Below, piece after piece: positions 26,920-35,576 of a stretch of DNA of 64,000 bases. Every line of letters starts with the position of its first letter. Within the stretch, counting starts at the first letter, position 1. The notes under the pieces were generated by a model. It was given only the letters and a program-made list of their open reading frames with translations, was not told where the DNA came from and searched no databases. This stretch comes from Gp1-AA133 sp963850425 (lineage in GTDB: Bacteria; Acidobacteriota; Terriglobia; Terriglobales; Acidobacteriaceae). Location of the stretch: contig CAWKLF010000001.1 of NCBI GenBank assembly GCA_963850425.1, positions 1,798,001-1,862,000 on the forward strand, given 5' to 3'. A program made the position numbers and the translations under genes.

Positions 26920-28176
26920 ATGGCGGGCCTATCGACATCCCCGAATGCATGTGAGCCTCAGGCCGAATGCCATTCTCTGCAACCATTACCTCCAGTGCAG
27001 GCTTCGGTAACAGAGGGGGTTGCAGGGGAGTTCGCAACAGATACTGCACAATCCAAGCCGCCAATGCCCGCCCGAAGCAGCGGGCGCCTGCGCCTGTTAT
27101 TCGTCGAGGACGAGCCCGCGGATGTTGAACTGGCGGTGCGCGCACTTCAACAGCGGAACTTTGAGGTAAGCGCAGAGGTTGCCCAGACCGAGGCTGAATT
27201 CACGGTCCGGGTGCGCAGCAATTCCTATGACGTAATTCTCGCCGACTACAAGCTGCCCAACTGGAATGGAATGGAATCGGTAGAAGTGTTGCGGCGGGAG
27301 GGACTCGATATTCCCGTCATCGTGGTCTCGGGTTCGCTGGGCGAGCTTACCGCGGTGGAGTGCATCAAGGGAGGCGCCGCAGATTATGTGCTGAAGGACG
27401 ATCTGCCCCGGTTGCCCGAAGCAGTGCGCCGGGCCCTGAACGAGAAACGTCTGCGGGAAGAACACAAACGAGCTCAGCAGGAACTGGCCCGCTCCAATCA
27501 GGATCTGGAGCAATTTGCTTACGTGGCCTCGCACGACCTGCAAGAACCGTTGCGCATGGTGGCCACCTACACGCAACTGCTGGCCGAGCGTTATCGCGGC
27601 CAACTCGACGCCAATGCAGACAAGTACATCAACTATGCGGTCGACGGGGCTTTGCGCATGCAGGCGCTGGTCCAGGATCTGTTGGCCTTCTCGCGGGTGG
27701 GCCGGCTTGATCCGGATCTGCAGAGCACCGACTGCAATACAGTGGTGGCCACGGCCTTGCAGAATCTGCAGGCCGCCATCAGCGAAAGCGGCGCACAGAT
27801 TCTTTGTGAGCGCTTGCCGGTCATCCTGGCGGACGGCCCGCAGTTGCTGCAGGTATTTCAGAACCTGCTCGGCAACGCGATCAAGTTCCGCGGTTCAGAC
27901 CCACCCGCGATTCGGGTCAGTGCGCACCTGGAGGCCAAGGCCTGGGTATTCTCGGTGTCGGACAACGGCATCGGTATCGACCCCGAGCATAGCGAGATTA
28001 TCTTCGTTATCTTCAAGCGTCTGCATACGCGCGCCGAATATCCCGGAAGCGGCATCGGGTTATCGATCTGCAAGAAAATCATCGAACGCCAAGGTGGACA
28101 GATGTGGGTTGAGTCCGGGCGGGGGCGAGGCTCAACCTTCCGATTCACAATTCCCATCGCAGGGCCCGGGAGGTAA
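26920..28176 (+). CDS. Hybrid REC-histidine kinase (cytoplasmic)
   Basis: A 418-residue soluble kinase with a phosphoreceiver first. The REC domain covers about residues 57-175 with the acceptor Asp109 (ILADYKLPNW). HisKA follows with His near residue 204 (ASHDLQEPLRM), then HATPase_c with NAIKF, DNGIGID, GSGIGLS and GRGSTFRF. No membrane segment or sensor domain is present, so it must be fed by another protein. The ATG at 27064 could be the true start, which would remove the polar head. It is the first gene of a run of two-component genes. Confidence 0.85.
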   Translation: MAGLSTSPNACEPQAECHSLQPLPPVQASVTEGVAGEFATDTAQSKPPMPARSSGRLRLLFVEDEPADVELAVRALQQRNFEVSAEVAQTEAEFTVRVRSNSYDVILADYKLPNWNGMESVEVLRREGLDIPVIVVSGSLGELTAVECIKGGAADYVLKDDLPRLPEAVRRALNEKRLREEHKRAQQELARSNQDLEQFAYVASHDLQEPLRMVATYTQLLAERYRGQLDANADKYINYAVDGALRMQALVQDLLAFSRVGRLDPDLQSTDCNTVVATALQNLQAAISESGAQILCERLPVILADGPQLLQVFQNLLGNAIKFRGSDPPAIRVSAHLEAKAWVFSVSDNGIGIDPEHSEIIFVIFKRLHTRAEYPGSGIGLSICKKIIERQGGQMWVESGRGRGSTFRFTIPIAGPGR

Positions 28177-28207
28177 TACGCGCAACGCGACGAGAACGGC
28201 GCCGGAG

Positions 28208-28630
28208 GTGCTATTGGTGGACGACAATCCTGCCGATATCGATCTTACGAGCGAAGTGCTGAGCAAGAGGAGACCGGATTCTCATATGAACTGCGTGAGC
28301 GACGGCGAGCAGGCGATTTACTTTTTACGCCGCGAGCGGGAACATGCCGACGCTCCAATGCCCGACCTGGTAGTACTGGACCTGAACCTGCCGCGCCGGG
28401 ATGGACGTCAAGTGCTGACCGACATTAAGTCGGATCCCAAACTGGCCAGGATTCCGGTGGTCGTCTTCACCACTTCCGAGGCGGCCTGTGATGTCGGCCG
28501 CAGCTACGAGTTGGGAGCGAATTGCTATCTCAGGAAGCCGGGCAATCTGGCAGACTTCACGGCCATCGTACAGTGCATGGCCGATTTCTGGCTGGGCTTC
28601 GCAACTTTGCCGCAAAAGGAGAGACGATGA
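28208..28630 (+). CDS. Single-domain response regulator (Rcp1-like)
   Basis: A receiver-only protein of about 140 residues (VLLVDDNPADIDLTSEVL, PDLVVLDLNLPRRDG, VVFTTSEAACDVG, LRKPGN), of the Rcp1-like type often paired with phytochrome-like or cytoplasmic kinases. The frame is open well upstream, with no ATG near the receiver. The only usual start is GTG 28208, which would give a nearly tail-less first strand; an ACG or coupled start just after the GGGAGG at about 28168 is an alternative. Its stop overlaps the next start (ATGA). Confidence 0.8.
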   Translation: MLLVDDNPADIDLTSEVLSKRRPDSHMNCVSDGEQAIYFLRREREHADAPMPDLVVLDLNLPRRDGRQVLTDIKSDPKLARIPVVVFTTSEAACDVGRSYELGANCYLRKPGNLADFTAIVQCMADFWLGFATLPQKERR

Positions 28631-30192
28631 AGGATCCAGCAACCCATGTGCTCCTGATCGAAGACAACCCGGGGGATGCGGACCTGGTCCGTTTGCGTCT
28701 GGTGGAAGGCAAGCATCCGGTGGAAGTGAGCTGCGTTGAGCGGCTGGCAGACGGACTGGCGGCCATGACGAAGGAGGCACCATCGGTGGTGCTGCTGGAC
28801 TTGAACCTGCCTGACAGCCAGGGCGCGGAAACCTTTCGCAGGGTGCTGGAGAAATCGCCCGACATCCCGGTGGTGATTCTTTCCGGACAAGATGATGAAG
28901 GGTTGGCCATCAAAGCTCTTCACCAGGGTGTCCAGGATTATTTGGTCAAGGGCAGCATCACCAGCGGGGCGCTGGACCGCGCTATGCGCTACGCGGTCGA
29001 ACGCCAAGCTCTTCTGCATTCCCTGGAGATGAGCCGAAAGCAGCAACTGGAATTCAAGAACCAATTCCTGTCCCACGTGTCGCACGAACTGCGCACGCCC
29101 CTGACCTGCATCCACCAATACGTGAGCATTCTGCTCGACGGGCTGGCGGGGGAGATGAGCGCCGAGCAACGCGGGCATCTGGGAACGGTTTTGAAAAGCG
29201 TGAACCAGCTGGGCAGGATGGTGCGCGATCTGGTGGAAGCCACCCGGGCCGAGTCCGGCAAGATACGCCTCGAACCGCGCTGTGTGTCGCTCGACGAGTT
29301 GACCCGCTCGGCTGCGAAGATGCTGGAGAACACGGCCCGCGAGAAGCAGGTGGGGCTCGAGATTGGCATCGACGTGCGCATCCCTTTTATCCACGGCGAT
29401 CCGGAGCGAATTCTGCAAGTGCTGATCAATCTGATGGATAACGCCATCAAGTTCACGCCCGCAGGCGGAGCGATAACCGTGCAGGCGTGTCTGGTCGAGA
29501 CCGATCCGGAATATGTTTACGTCTCTGTGACCGACACCGGGTGTGGCATTACCCCCGAAGCCAGGAACCTGATTTTTGAGCGCCTGTATCAGGATCCCAA
29601 TGCGGTCGACAACCAGCGTAAAGGCCTGGGCCTGGGGCTCTATATTGCCAAGGAACTGGTAGGGCTGCACGGCGGACGCATTTGGGTTACCAGCGATCCG
29701 GGCCGTGGCAGCAACTTCACCTTCACTTTGCCTCTCTATTCGCTGCCGAAACTGTTGCACCCGGTCATCACACTCGGACAGCGGCTCCGCACCGACCTGG
29801 TTCTGGTCAAGGTCGAGTTGCGGCCGCGCGCCCGGGCGCCTCGTGGCCATTGGAAAGATCTTTGCAGCCGCAGCCTGGCGTTGCTCGAGCGCTGCGTGTA
29901 CCTCGACAAGGATCTGGTTCTGCCGCCCATGGCGGCCAGCGGCTTGGAACAAACATTCTACGTAGTTGCGTCCACCGATCTGCCGCGTTCCGAGATCATG
30001 ATGGCTCGCATTCGGGAACAGATGGGCAAGGTCGCGGAGTTGCAGACCGGCGCGGAGTTGCAAGTCTCGGCCTGCGCGATTCCTCTGCCCGATCCTGCCG
30101 CGGGTGAATCGTTGGAGCAGCAAGTGCAGGAGGTGGCCGCTCGTGTGATAGCCATGGCGCGCGCCCGTGCGAGCGGGGATGGAGTGTCATAA
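28627..30192 (+). CDS. Hybrid REC-histidine kinase with C-terminal extension
   Basis: A 521-residue soluble kinase. The N-terminal REC has acceptor Asp58 (VVLLDLNLPDS). A linker helix leads to HisKA with His153 (SHVSHELRTPLTCI), then HATPase_c (NAIKFTPAGG, DTGCGI, GLGLGLYIAKEL). The last 130 residues form a further domain with REC-like strands (LVLVKVELRP, CSRSLALLERCVYLDKDLVLPP) but without a clear phosphoacceptor. The start overlaps the upstream receiver's stop. The pair forms a phosphorelay unit. Confidence 0.85.
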   Translation: MKDPATHVLLIEDNPGDADLVRLRLVEGKHPVEVSCVERLADGLAAMTKEAPSVVLLDLNLPDSQGAETFRRVLEKSPDIPVVILSGQDDEGLAIKALHQGVQDYLVKGSITSGALDRAMRYAVERQALLHSLEMSRKQQLEFKNQFLSHVSHELRTPLTCIHQYVSILLDGLAGEMSAEQRGHLGTVLKSVNQLGRMVRDLVEATRAESGKIRLEPRCVSLDELTRSAAKMLENTAREKQVGLEIGIDVRIPFIHGDPERILQVLINLMDNAIKFTPAGGAITVQACLVETDPEYVYVSVTDTGCGITPEARNLIFERLYQDPNAVDNQRKGLGLGLYIAKELVGLHGGRIWVTSDPGRGSNFTFTLPLYSLPKLLHPVITLGQRLRTDLVLVKVELRPRARAPRGHWKDLCSRSLALLERCVYLDKDLVLPPMAASGLEQTFYVVASTDLPRSEIMMARIREQMGKVAELQTGAELQVSACAIPLPDPAAGESLEQQVQEVAARVIAMARARASGDGVS

Positions 30193-30254
30193 ACGCTAAG
30201 GAGCCGTTGAAAACAACAGCCAAAAACCAGAAGTAGACGGAAAAAGGAGCAGCA

Positions 30255-30653
30255 ATGGATATGCCGAAAATTCTCATCGTGGATGATGATCCCGATCTAT
30301 GCCAGGCGATGAAAGTGCGATTGCGGGCCAACCATTACGACACCGTACATGCGGTGGATGGATACTCAGCCATCGCGTTGGCGTACAAGGAACATCCCAA
30401 CCTCATCATTCTTGATTTGGGCTTGCCGGCGGGCAATGGTTTTGTCGTGCTGGCGCGGTTGCAGGACGACGACAAGCTTTCCCGTATTCCGGTGATCGTG
30501 CTGACCGCCCGCGATCCGCAAGGCAACGAACAGCGTGCCCTGCAATCCGGTGCGTGTGCTTTCTTCCAGAAGCCTGCCGACAACACGCAGCTTTTGGACG
30601 TGATCCATGCCGCCCTGGCGAACGCCGCCGTGGGTGGTGGTCTGCCGTCCTGA
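30255..30653 (+). CDS. Single-domain response regulator
   Basis: 132 residues, receiver only, with AAGGAG eleven bases before the ATG. Acidic pair DDD at residues 10-12, acceptor Asp54 (LIILDLGLP), Thr in VLTARDP and Lys in FFQKPAD. Being receiver-only it must act by protein interaction or as a phosphate shuttle in the kinase cluster. Confidence 0.85.
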   Translation: MDMPKILIVDDDPDLCQAMKVRLRANHYDTVHAVDGYSAIALAYKEHPNLIILDLGLPAGNGFVVLARLQDDDKLSRIPVIVLTARDPQGNEQRALQSGACAFFQKPADNTQLLDVIHAALANAAVGGGLPS

Positions 30654-30820
30654 CGCCAATTACGAGCAGGAGGTGGAGTTGATAGCGGCTGATGTGTATC
30701 GGGCCGCTGAAAAGGCGGAGCGGCAGGCTAATGGGGGAGCCTGGCCTGCCGCTTCGCTCAGGCTGGTTGCCATGGCTTGGATCGAGTCGCAAGTTCGGGT
30801 TCGGCCCCAGGAGGAATGCA

Positions 30821-31192
30821 ATGTCGGTCCACACTGCGCGGGCAGCGTCGTCGTATGCGAGCGAACCCGTGCGAAGGTATCCGCGAGCACTGTTCAGCAT
30901 CCCTATTAAACTTCGCCACCTGATAGCGGGGGGAGTTCAGACCTCGCGCGGCGTGACGCTGGATATCAGTGAAGGAGGATTGGGCGCCCTGGTACAGGGC
31001 GATCTGCGCCTGGGAGAAACTGTGGAACTGGACCTGCAGTTGCCAGAACAAGCCCTGAACGCAGTTGCGATCGTCCGTCATAGTTCACAGGTACGCTCCG
31101 GATTCGAGTTTTTAGGATTAACGGCGGAAGAGCGCGGGCGGATCACCAATGTTTGCGCTCGCCAACAAGCAATGCAACAATCACGCCATTGA
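30821..31192 (+). CDS. PilZ-domain protein
   Basis: A 123-residue protein from ATG 30821 with CAGGAGGAATGCA directly upstream; the frame is open further up but only this start has a ribosome site. The core reads YPRALFSIPIKLRHL, then VTLDISEGGLGALVQGDLRLGETVEL, which is the PilZ DxSxxG pattern, and VAIVRHSSQVRSGFEFLGL. PilZ proteins bind cyclic di-GMP, although the preceding Arg-rich box (RRYPR) is short. A GGDEF cyclase lies about 11 kb downstream. Confidence 0.8.
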   Translation: MSVHTARAASSYASEPVRRYPRALFSIPIKLRHLIAGGVQTSRGVTLDISEGGLGALVQGDLRLGETVELDLQLPEQALNAVAIVRHSSQVRSGFEFLGLTAEERGRITNVCARQQAMQQSRH

Positions 31193-31329
31193 AGGCTCCG
31201 CCGGAATCTACGCCCGGCACGGAGTTGAGGCCCTAAACTGCCTTCCTGTTCCGCTTTGGGACGATCCCGCCCATTCGTGTGCCACTCGTCACAATGGCGC
31301 CTCCCTGATTCCTTCCATACTGACTTTGA

Positions 31330-32499
31330 ATGGCTAAGAGTATGTCGAGTAACGGCGATCTGCGAGTTGCGCGATACCTGAGGTTTTTTGCCCCCTGCAT
31401 CAGTGTCCTCTCGGTGGCATTCGGTCTGTTCGTGTTCAGCGGGTGGATGTTTCACCTTCAAGCGGTCAAGACCGCCTTCTTGGGCCAGGTAGCAGTCAAG
31501 CCCAATACCGCACTGTGTTTTGTCCTGATCGGAATCGCATTCTGGCTGGTGCGCGCCGAAAGTCAAAAGCGGACGACTGGTGGCAAATGGACCTCTAAGA
31601 CGTTGGCCCTGGTCGTCTGTTTCGTGGGATTGCTTTCGTTTCTGGAATTCTGCTTCGGATGGGACGCGGGCATCGACCAACTGCTGTTTCGCGAAGGGGC
31701 CGAGGAGGCGCTGGGCAGTGTTCGTCCCGGCTTGATGTCTCCCATTACGGCGGTGGGCTTTCTTCTGCTCGGGCCGGTCTTGTTCCTGCTGGATTCCAAG
31801 ACACCGCATGTGCGTCGGTTGGCTCAACTGCTGACGGTTTTGGTGGCCGTCGTATGCGCTTTTGGAATTTTGGAGTTCTTGTTGAACTTCAACACAGCGC
31901 ACACCTACATCGCTCTACCCACTGCACTGCTGTTGTTTGCCTTGTCATTTGCACTGGTGTGCGCCCGCACCGAGTGGGGTTTGGGGAGACTTCTGGTGAG
32001 TTCGACCATGGGAGGAACGTTAAGCAGGCGCTTGCTGCCTGCCTCGATCATCATACCCGTCTTGATCGGTTGGCTCCGCGCGAAAGGCGAAGCGGCCGGA
32101 TTCCTTTCCGATTGGGTTGGGCTCGCGATCATGATCGTGAGTGCCTCGACCCTGTTGGCCGGCATCATTACCTGGACTGGCTTTGTCATCGACCGCACAG
32201 ATGCGGATCGTAGAGGAGCGGAAGAGTCCGCGCGTCGGCTGGTTTCCATTGTCAACTGCTCAAACGACGCCATCTTCGGCGAGACCCTGGACGGCACCGT
32301 GACCAGTTGGAATGCCGGGGCTGAAGCCATCTACGGGTACACGGCCGCGGAAATGGTCGGAAATTCCATGGCCGTCGCGATTCCGCCCGAGGGGTTGGAC
32401 GAATTCAGAATGGTGATGCAAAAAGTGGCGCGCGGCGAGCAGGTGCGCCATCACGAAACCCTGCGCATGCGAAAAGGTGGGGAGAGACTTCATGTCTGA
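31330..32499 (+). CDS. Membrane sensor kinase, N-terminal part (frame broken)
   Basis: 389 residues. Eight or so hydrophobic segments (residues about 15-290) form a MASE-like integral-membrane sensor, then a PAS domain starts (NCSNDAIFGETLDGTVTSWNAGAEAIYGY). The frame ends at TGA 32497-32499 in the middle of that PAS, right after RKGGERLHV. The next frame resumes the PAS at once with DLSISPVRDEAG if one base is removed. So this and 32477-34933 are one kinase gene carrying a +1 frameshift. A GGGGAGAG lies upstream of ATG 32492 overlapping the stop, so coupled restart is possible. Confidence 0.8.
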   Translation: MAKSMSSNGDLRVARYLRFFAPCISVLSVAFGLFVFSGWMFHLQAVKTAFLGQVAVKPNTALCFVLIGIAFWLVRAESQKRTTGGKWTSKTLALVVCFVGLLSFLEFCFGWDAGIDQLLFREGAEEALGSVRPGLMSPITAVGFLLLGPVLFLLDSKTPHVRRLAQLLTVLVAVVCAFGILEFLLNFNTAHTYIALPTALLLFALSFALVCARTEWGLGRLLVSSTMGGTLSRRLLPASIIIPVLIGWLRAKGEAAGFLSDWVGLAIMIVSASTLLAGIITWTGFVIDRTDADRRGAEESARRLVSIVNCSNDAIFGETLDGTVTSWNAGAEAIYGYTAAEMVGNSMAVAIPPEGLDEFRMVMQKVARGEQVRHHETLRMRKGGERLHV

Positions 32500-34933
32500 T
32501 CTCTCGATCAGTCCGGTAAGAGATGAGGCCGGAACCGTCGTGGGCACATCGACTGTGGCCCGCGACGTCAGTGAACGCAAGCGCGCCGAAAAGAAGATGC
32601 AGCGCATGAATCATACGCTAAGGGCGCTAAGTGAGTGCACGGATGCGCTGATGCGCGCCACCGAAGAATCGGCCATGCTGCAGAAGGTATGCGAGGTGGT
32701 GGTGAAAGTGGCCGGCTGCCGGATGGCGTGGGTCGGGTACGCGGAAGCGGACGAGAACAAGACCGTGCGGCCCATGGCAGCTGCCGGCCCCGAAGAAGGA
32801 TACCTGACCGCTGCCAACATCACGTGGGCGGATGTGGAACGCGGGCGAGGCCCAACCGGTATTTGCATTCGCACGGGCAAGACCACCGTTGCCCAAGACT
32901 TTGCCCACGATCTCCGGTTGGAACCGTGGCGCGAAGATGCGCTGCGCAAAGGCTATCGCTCCTCCATAGCCGTGCCACTGAAGACCGGGACGGAGGTCAT
33001 CGGTGCCCTGACGACTTACGCCGCCGAAGCCGGCTGGTTTGACAGTGACGTCCAGCGCCTTCTGGAAGAGCTCGCCAACAACATGACGTACGCGATCAGC
33101 ACGCTCCGCGCACACACTGAACGGAAGCGAGCACAAGAGGCCCTGCACGAGAGTGAAATCGCGTTTGTCACGCTGGCAGACTTCGTCCCGCAGCTGGTTT
33201 GGATGTGCACGTCTGATGGGCTAAACATCTACTTCAATCAAAGGTGGACGGAATATACCGGGCTGACGTCGGAACAGAGTCGCGGAATAGGCTGGGGCAT
33301 TCCATTCCACCCCCAGGACAAACAGGCGGCATGGGACGCCTGGAACCACTCGGTCGCGACCGGCGAGATCTATCGTGTGGAAAGTCGTTTGCGGGCGGCC
33401 GACGGAAGTTATCGCTGGTTTCTCATGCGAGGCTCGCCCCTGCGCGATGCGAATGGAACGGTCGTGAAATGGTTTGGCACATGCACCGACATCGATGACA
33501 TGAAAAGGGCGGAAGAGCAAGTGCGCCAGCTCAACCGCGAATTGGAAGGGCGCGTCGAACAGCGCACCGCGCAGTTGGCCGAGAGCGAAAAGCGGGTGCG
33601 CAGAAAACTGGAGAGCATCCTTTCACCCCAAGGAGATCTTGGGCAACTGGAATTGGCCGACCTCCTTGATATTCCGGCCGTGAAATTGCTGGTCGAGGGC
33701 TTCTGCGCAGTAACCCACATCCCCACAGCCTTGATTGATCTGCAAGGCAATTTCATAATTGCAGTTGGTCTGCGCGAGGTCTGCACAAAGTTTCACCGCC
33801 AACATCCGGAGACCTGCCGCAATTGCCGGGAAAGCGATATTTACCTGTCGGCCGGGGTCGCACCTGGCGAATTTAAAGTCTACAAGTGCAAAAACAACCT
33901 TTGGGATGTCTCTACCCCGATCATGGTGGGCGGCAAGCATCTTGGAAATCTGTTCACGGGGCAATTCCTTTTTGCGGATGAGCCTTTCGACGAGGAGGGA
34001 TTCCGGCACCAGGCCAGGAAATACGGCTTTGATGAGAACGAATACCTTGGCGCGTTGCAGAAGACGCCTCGGGTGACGCGACAATTTGTCAATGAGTGCA
34101 TGGCTTTTCTCGCCAAGCTCGCCGAGGTGCTCTCGCAAACCGGGCACAGCACGGTCAAGCTGGCGCGATCGCTGGAAGAGCTTCGCCATGTCAATAGCGA
34201 GCTGGCCGACTCCATAAAGGAACTGGAGGCCTTCACCTATTCGGTGTCACATGATCTGCGCGCGCCTCTGCGCCACATCAGCGGCTTTTCCAAAATTCTG
34301 ACTGAGGAGTTTGGGGCGGGTCTTCCGCCGGATGCGCGGCATCATTTGCAAAGGATCGAAGAGGGCACGCGTCGCATGGGCATGCTGGTGGATGACCTTC
34401 TGAACCTGGCCCGCGTCGGCCGCCGCGAACTCAGTGTGCAGGTTGCCGGGTTGCAGTCGGTAGTGGACGAGGTGATCAGTGGTCTGAAACCAGACCTTGC
34501 AGGCCGCCAGGTCGAATGGAGAATTTCCAGTCTGCCATATGTGGAGTGTGATCCCGGACTCATGAAACAGGTTTTCCAGAACCTGCTTTCGAATGCGGTC
34601 AAATTCACACGGCCGCGTGCGCAGGCCGTCATCGAGGTTGGTCAGGAAGAGCAGGACGGCAGGACGGTGATCTATGTCCGCGACAACGGGGTGGGGTTCA
34701 GCATGAAATACGCGGACAAATTATTTGGTGTTTTTCAACGCCTGCACCGACCAGAAGACTTCGAAGGCACGGGAGTGGGACTGGCGACCGTGCAGCGAAT
34801 TATCCAGAAACACGGCGGACGAATTTGGGCTATGGGGGAACTGGATAAGGGAGCGACGTTTTATTTCACGCTTGGAAACGACGAAAGAATCGAATTCCAG
34901 AGCGCAGCCGTACACCTAGGAGACCAGGCATGA
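32477..34933 (+). CDS. Sensor histidine kinase, C-terminal part (GAF, PAS, PocR)
   Basis: 818 residues in the frame following the break. In order: end of the first PAS, a GAF domain (about 45-210, with VVKVAGCRMAWVGYAEADE), a second PAS (about 225-355), a coiled linker, and a PocR ligand-binding domain (about 385-560: HIPTALIDLQGNFIIAVG, CRNCRESDIY, FTGQFLFADEPFDEEGFR). HisKA has His592 (YSVSHDLRAPLRHI). HATPase_c follows with NAVKF and GTGVGLATV. PocR sensors bind small organic molecules. The stop overlaps the next receiver gene. The natural protein would join 31330-34933. Confidence 0.85.
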   Translation: MGRDFMSDLSISPVRDEAGTVVGTSTVARDVSERKRAEKKMQRMNHTLRALSECTDALMRATEESAMLQKVCEVVVKVAGCRMAWVGYAEADENKTVRPMAAAGPEEGYLTAANITWADVERGRGPTGICIRTGKTTVAQDFAHDLRLEPWREDALRKGYRSSIAVPLKTGTEVIGALTTYAAEAGWFDSDVQRLLEELANNMTYAISTLRAHTERKRAQEALHESEIAFVTLADFVPQLVWMCTSDGLNIYFNQRWTEYTGLTSEQSRGIGWGIPFHPQDKQAAWDAWNHSVATGEIYRVESRLRAADGSYRWFLMRGSPLRDANGTVVKWFGTCTDIDDMKRAEEQVRQLNRELEGRVEQRTAQLAESEKRVRRKLESILSPQGDLGQLELADLLDIPAVKLLVEGFCAVTHIPTALIDLQGNFIIAVGLREVCTKFHRQHPETCRNCRESDIYLSAGVAPGEFKVYKCKNNLWDVSTPIMVGGKHLGNLFTGQFLFADEPFDEEGFRHQARKYGFDENEYLGALQKTPRVTRQFVNECMAFLAKLAEVLSQTGHSTVKLARSLEELRHVNSELADSIKELEAFTYSVSHDLRAPLRHISGFSKILTEEFGAGLPPDARHHLQRIEEGTRRMGMLVDDLLNLARVGRRELSVQVAGLQSVVDEVISGLKPDLAGRQVEWRISSLPYVECDPGLMKQVFQNLLSNAVKFTRPRAQAVIEVGQEEQDGRTVIYVRDNGVGFSMKYADKLFGVFQRLHRPEDFEGTGVGLATVQRIIQKHGGRIWAMGELDKGATFYFTLGNDERIEFQSAAVHLGDQA

Positions 34934-35400
34934 CCGACCGACAAATCGAAATCTTGCTGGTGGAAGACAATCAGGACGACGTGGAGCTAACCCTCCATGC
35001 TCTTCGTAAAGAGAACCTTGCGAACCACATCCATGTCGCTCGCGACGGAGAGGAGGCTCTCGACTTTATCTTCTGCAGCGGAGCCCACGCCGACCGCTCC
35101 TTTGAACGACCTCCAAGATTGGTGCTTCTGGATTTGAAGGTGCCCAAGGTCGATGGCATGGAAGTCTTGAGACGTCTAAAAGCCGATCCCCGAACCAACA
35201 CCATCCCGGTTGTGATCCTTACGTCATCCAAGGAGGAACGCGATCTGGTGAACGGTTACGGGCTGGGAGCGAATAGCTACATCCAGAAGCCTGTGGATTT
35301 TGAACAGTTCCGAGCGACCGTGAAGACGGCGGGACTGTACTGGTTGCTGGTCAACCAGGCGCCTGTACCGAAAGCAGCTTGCCAATCTGCCGGACAGTAG
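34930..35400 (+). CDS. Rcp1-like response regulator
   Basis: 156 residues. The receiver has acidic DNQDD near the start, acceptor Asp68 (LVLLDLKVPKVDG), ILTSSKEERD and the conserved Lys in YIQKPVDFEQF. It overlaps the stop of the large kinase by four bases (ATGA), a common pairing for such Rcp1-type regulators with bacteriophytochrome-like kinases. It has no output domain. Confidence 0.85.
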   Translation: MTDRQIEILLVEDNQDDVELTLHALRKENLANHIHVARDGEEALDFIFCSGAHADRSFERPPRLVLLDLKVPKVDGMEVLRRLKADPRTNTIPVVILTSSKEERDLVNGYGLGANSYIQKPVDFEQFRATVKTAGLYWLLVNQAPVPKAACQSAGQ

Positions 35401-35576
35401 AGCCTTAATTAAAGAGACTGGTCTCCGGAGCTGACACGGGCAGTCGAAAGCCATTTCCCGGTACGGATGCACCGTGAACGGGCCTGCTCTGGTCGGCGCT
35501 ACGGACAGGCTCCAAATTGCGCAGAGGCTCGCCAAGCAGAAATACACCCAGGCGTATTGCGTTAAACGCAGTTCAC

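Noticed and set aside
27515..28207. Long plus-strand frame overlapping the first hybrid kinase
   Set aside because: Only its last part, from about 28208, is a receiver; upstream it is the wrong frame of the kinase.
28525..30123. A 532-codon open frame antisense to a hybrid kinase
   Set aside because: It is antisense to an intact, domain-complete histidine kinase, has no ribosome site and is composed of residues that follow from the kinase codons.
30607..30820. Plus-strand frame between a receiver and the PilZ gene
   Set aside because: No ribosome site or recognisable family; the PilZ gene has a well-defined start in a different frame.
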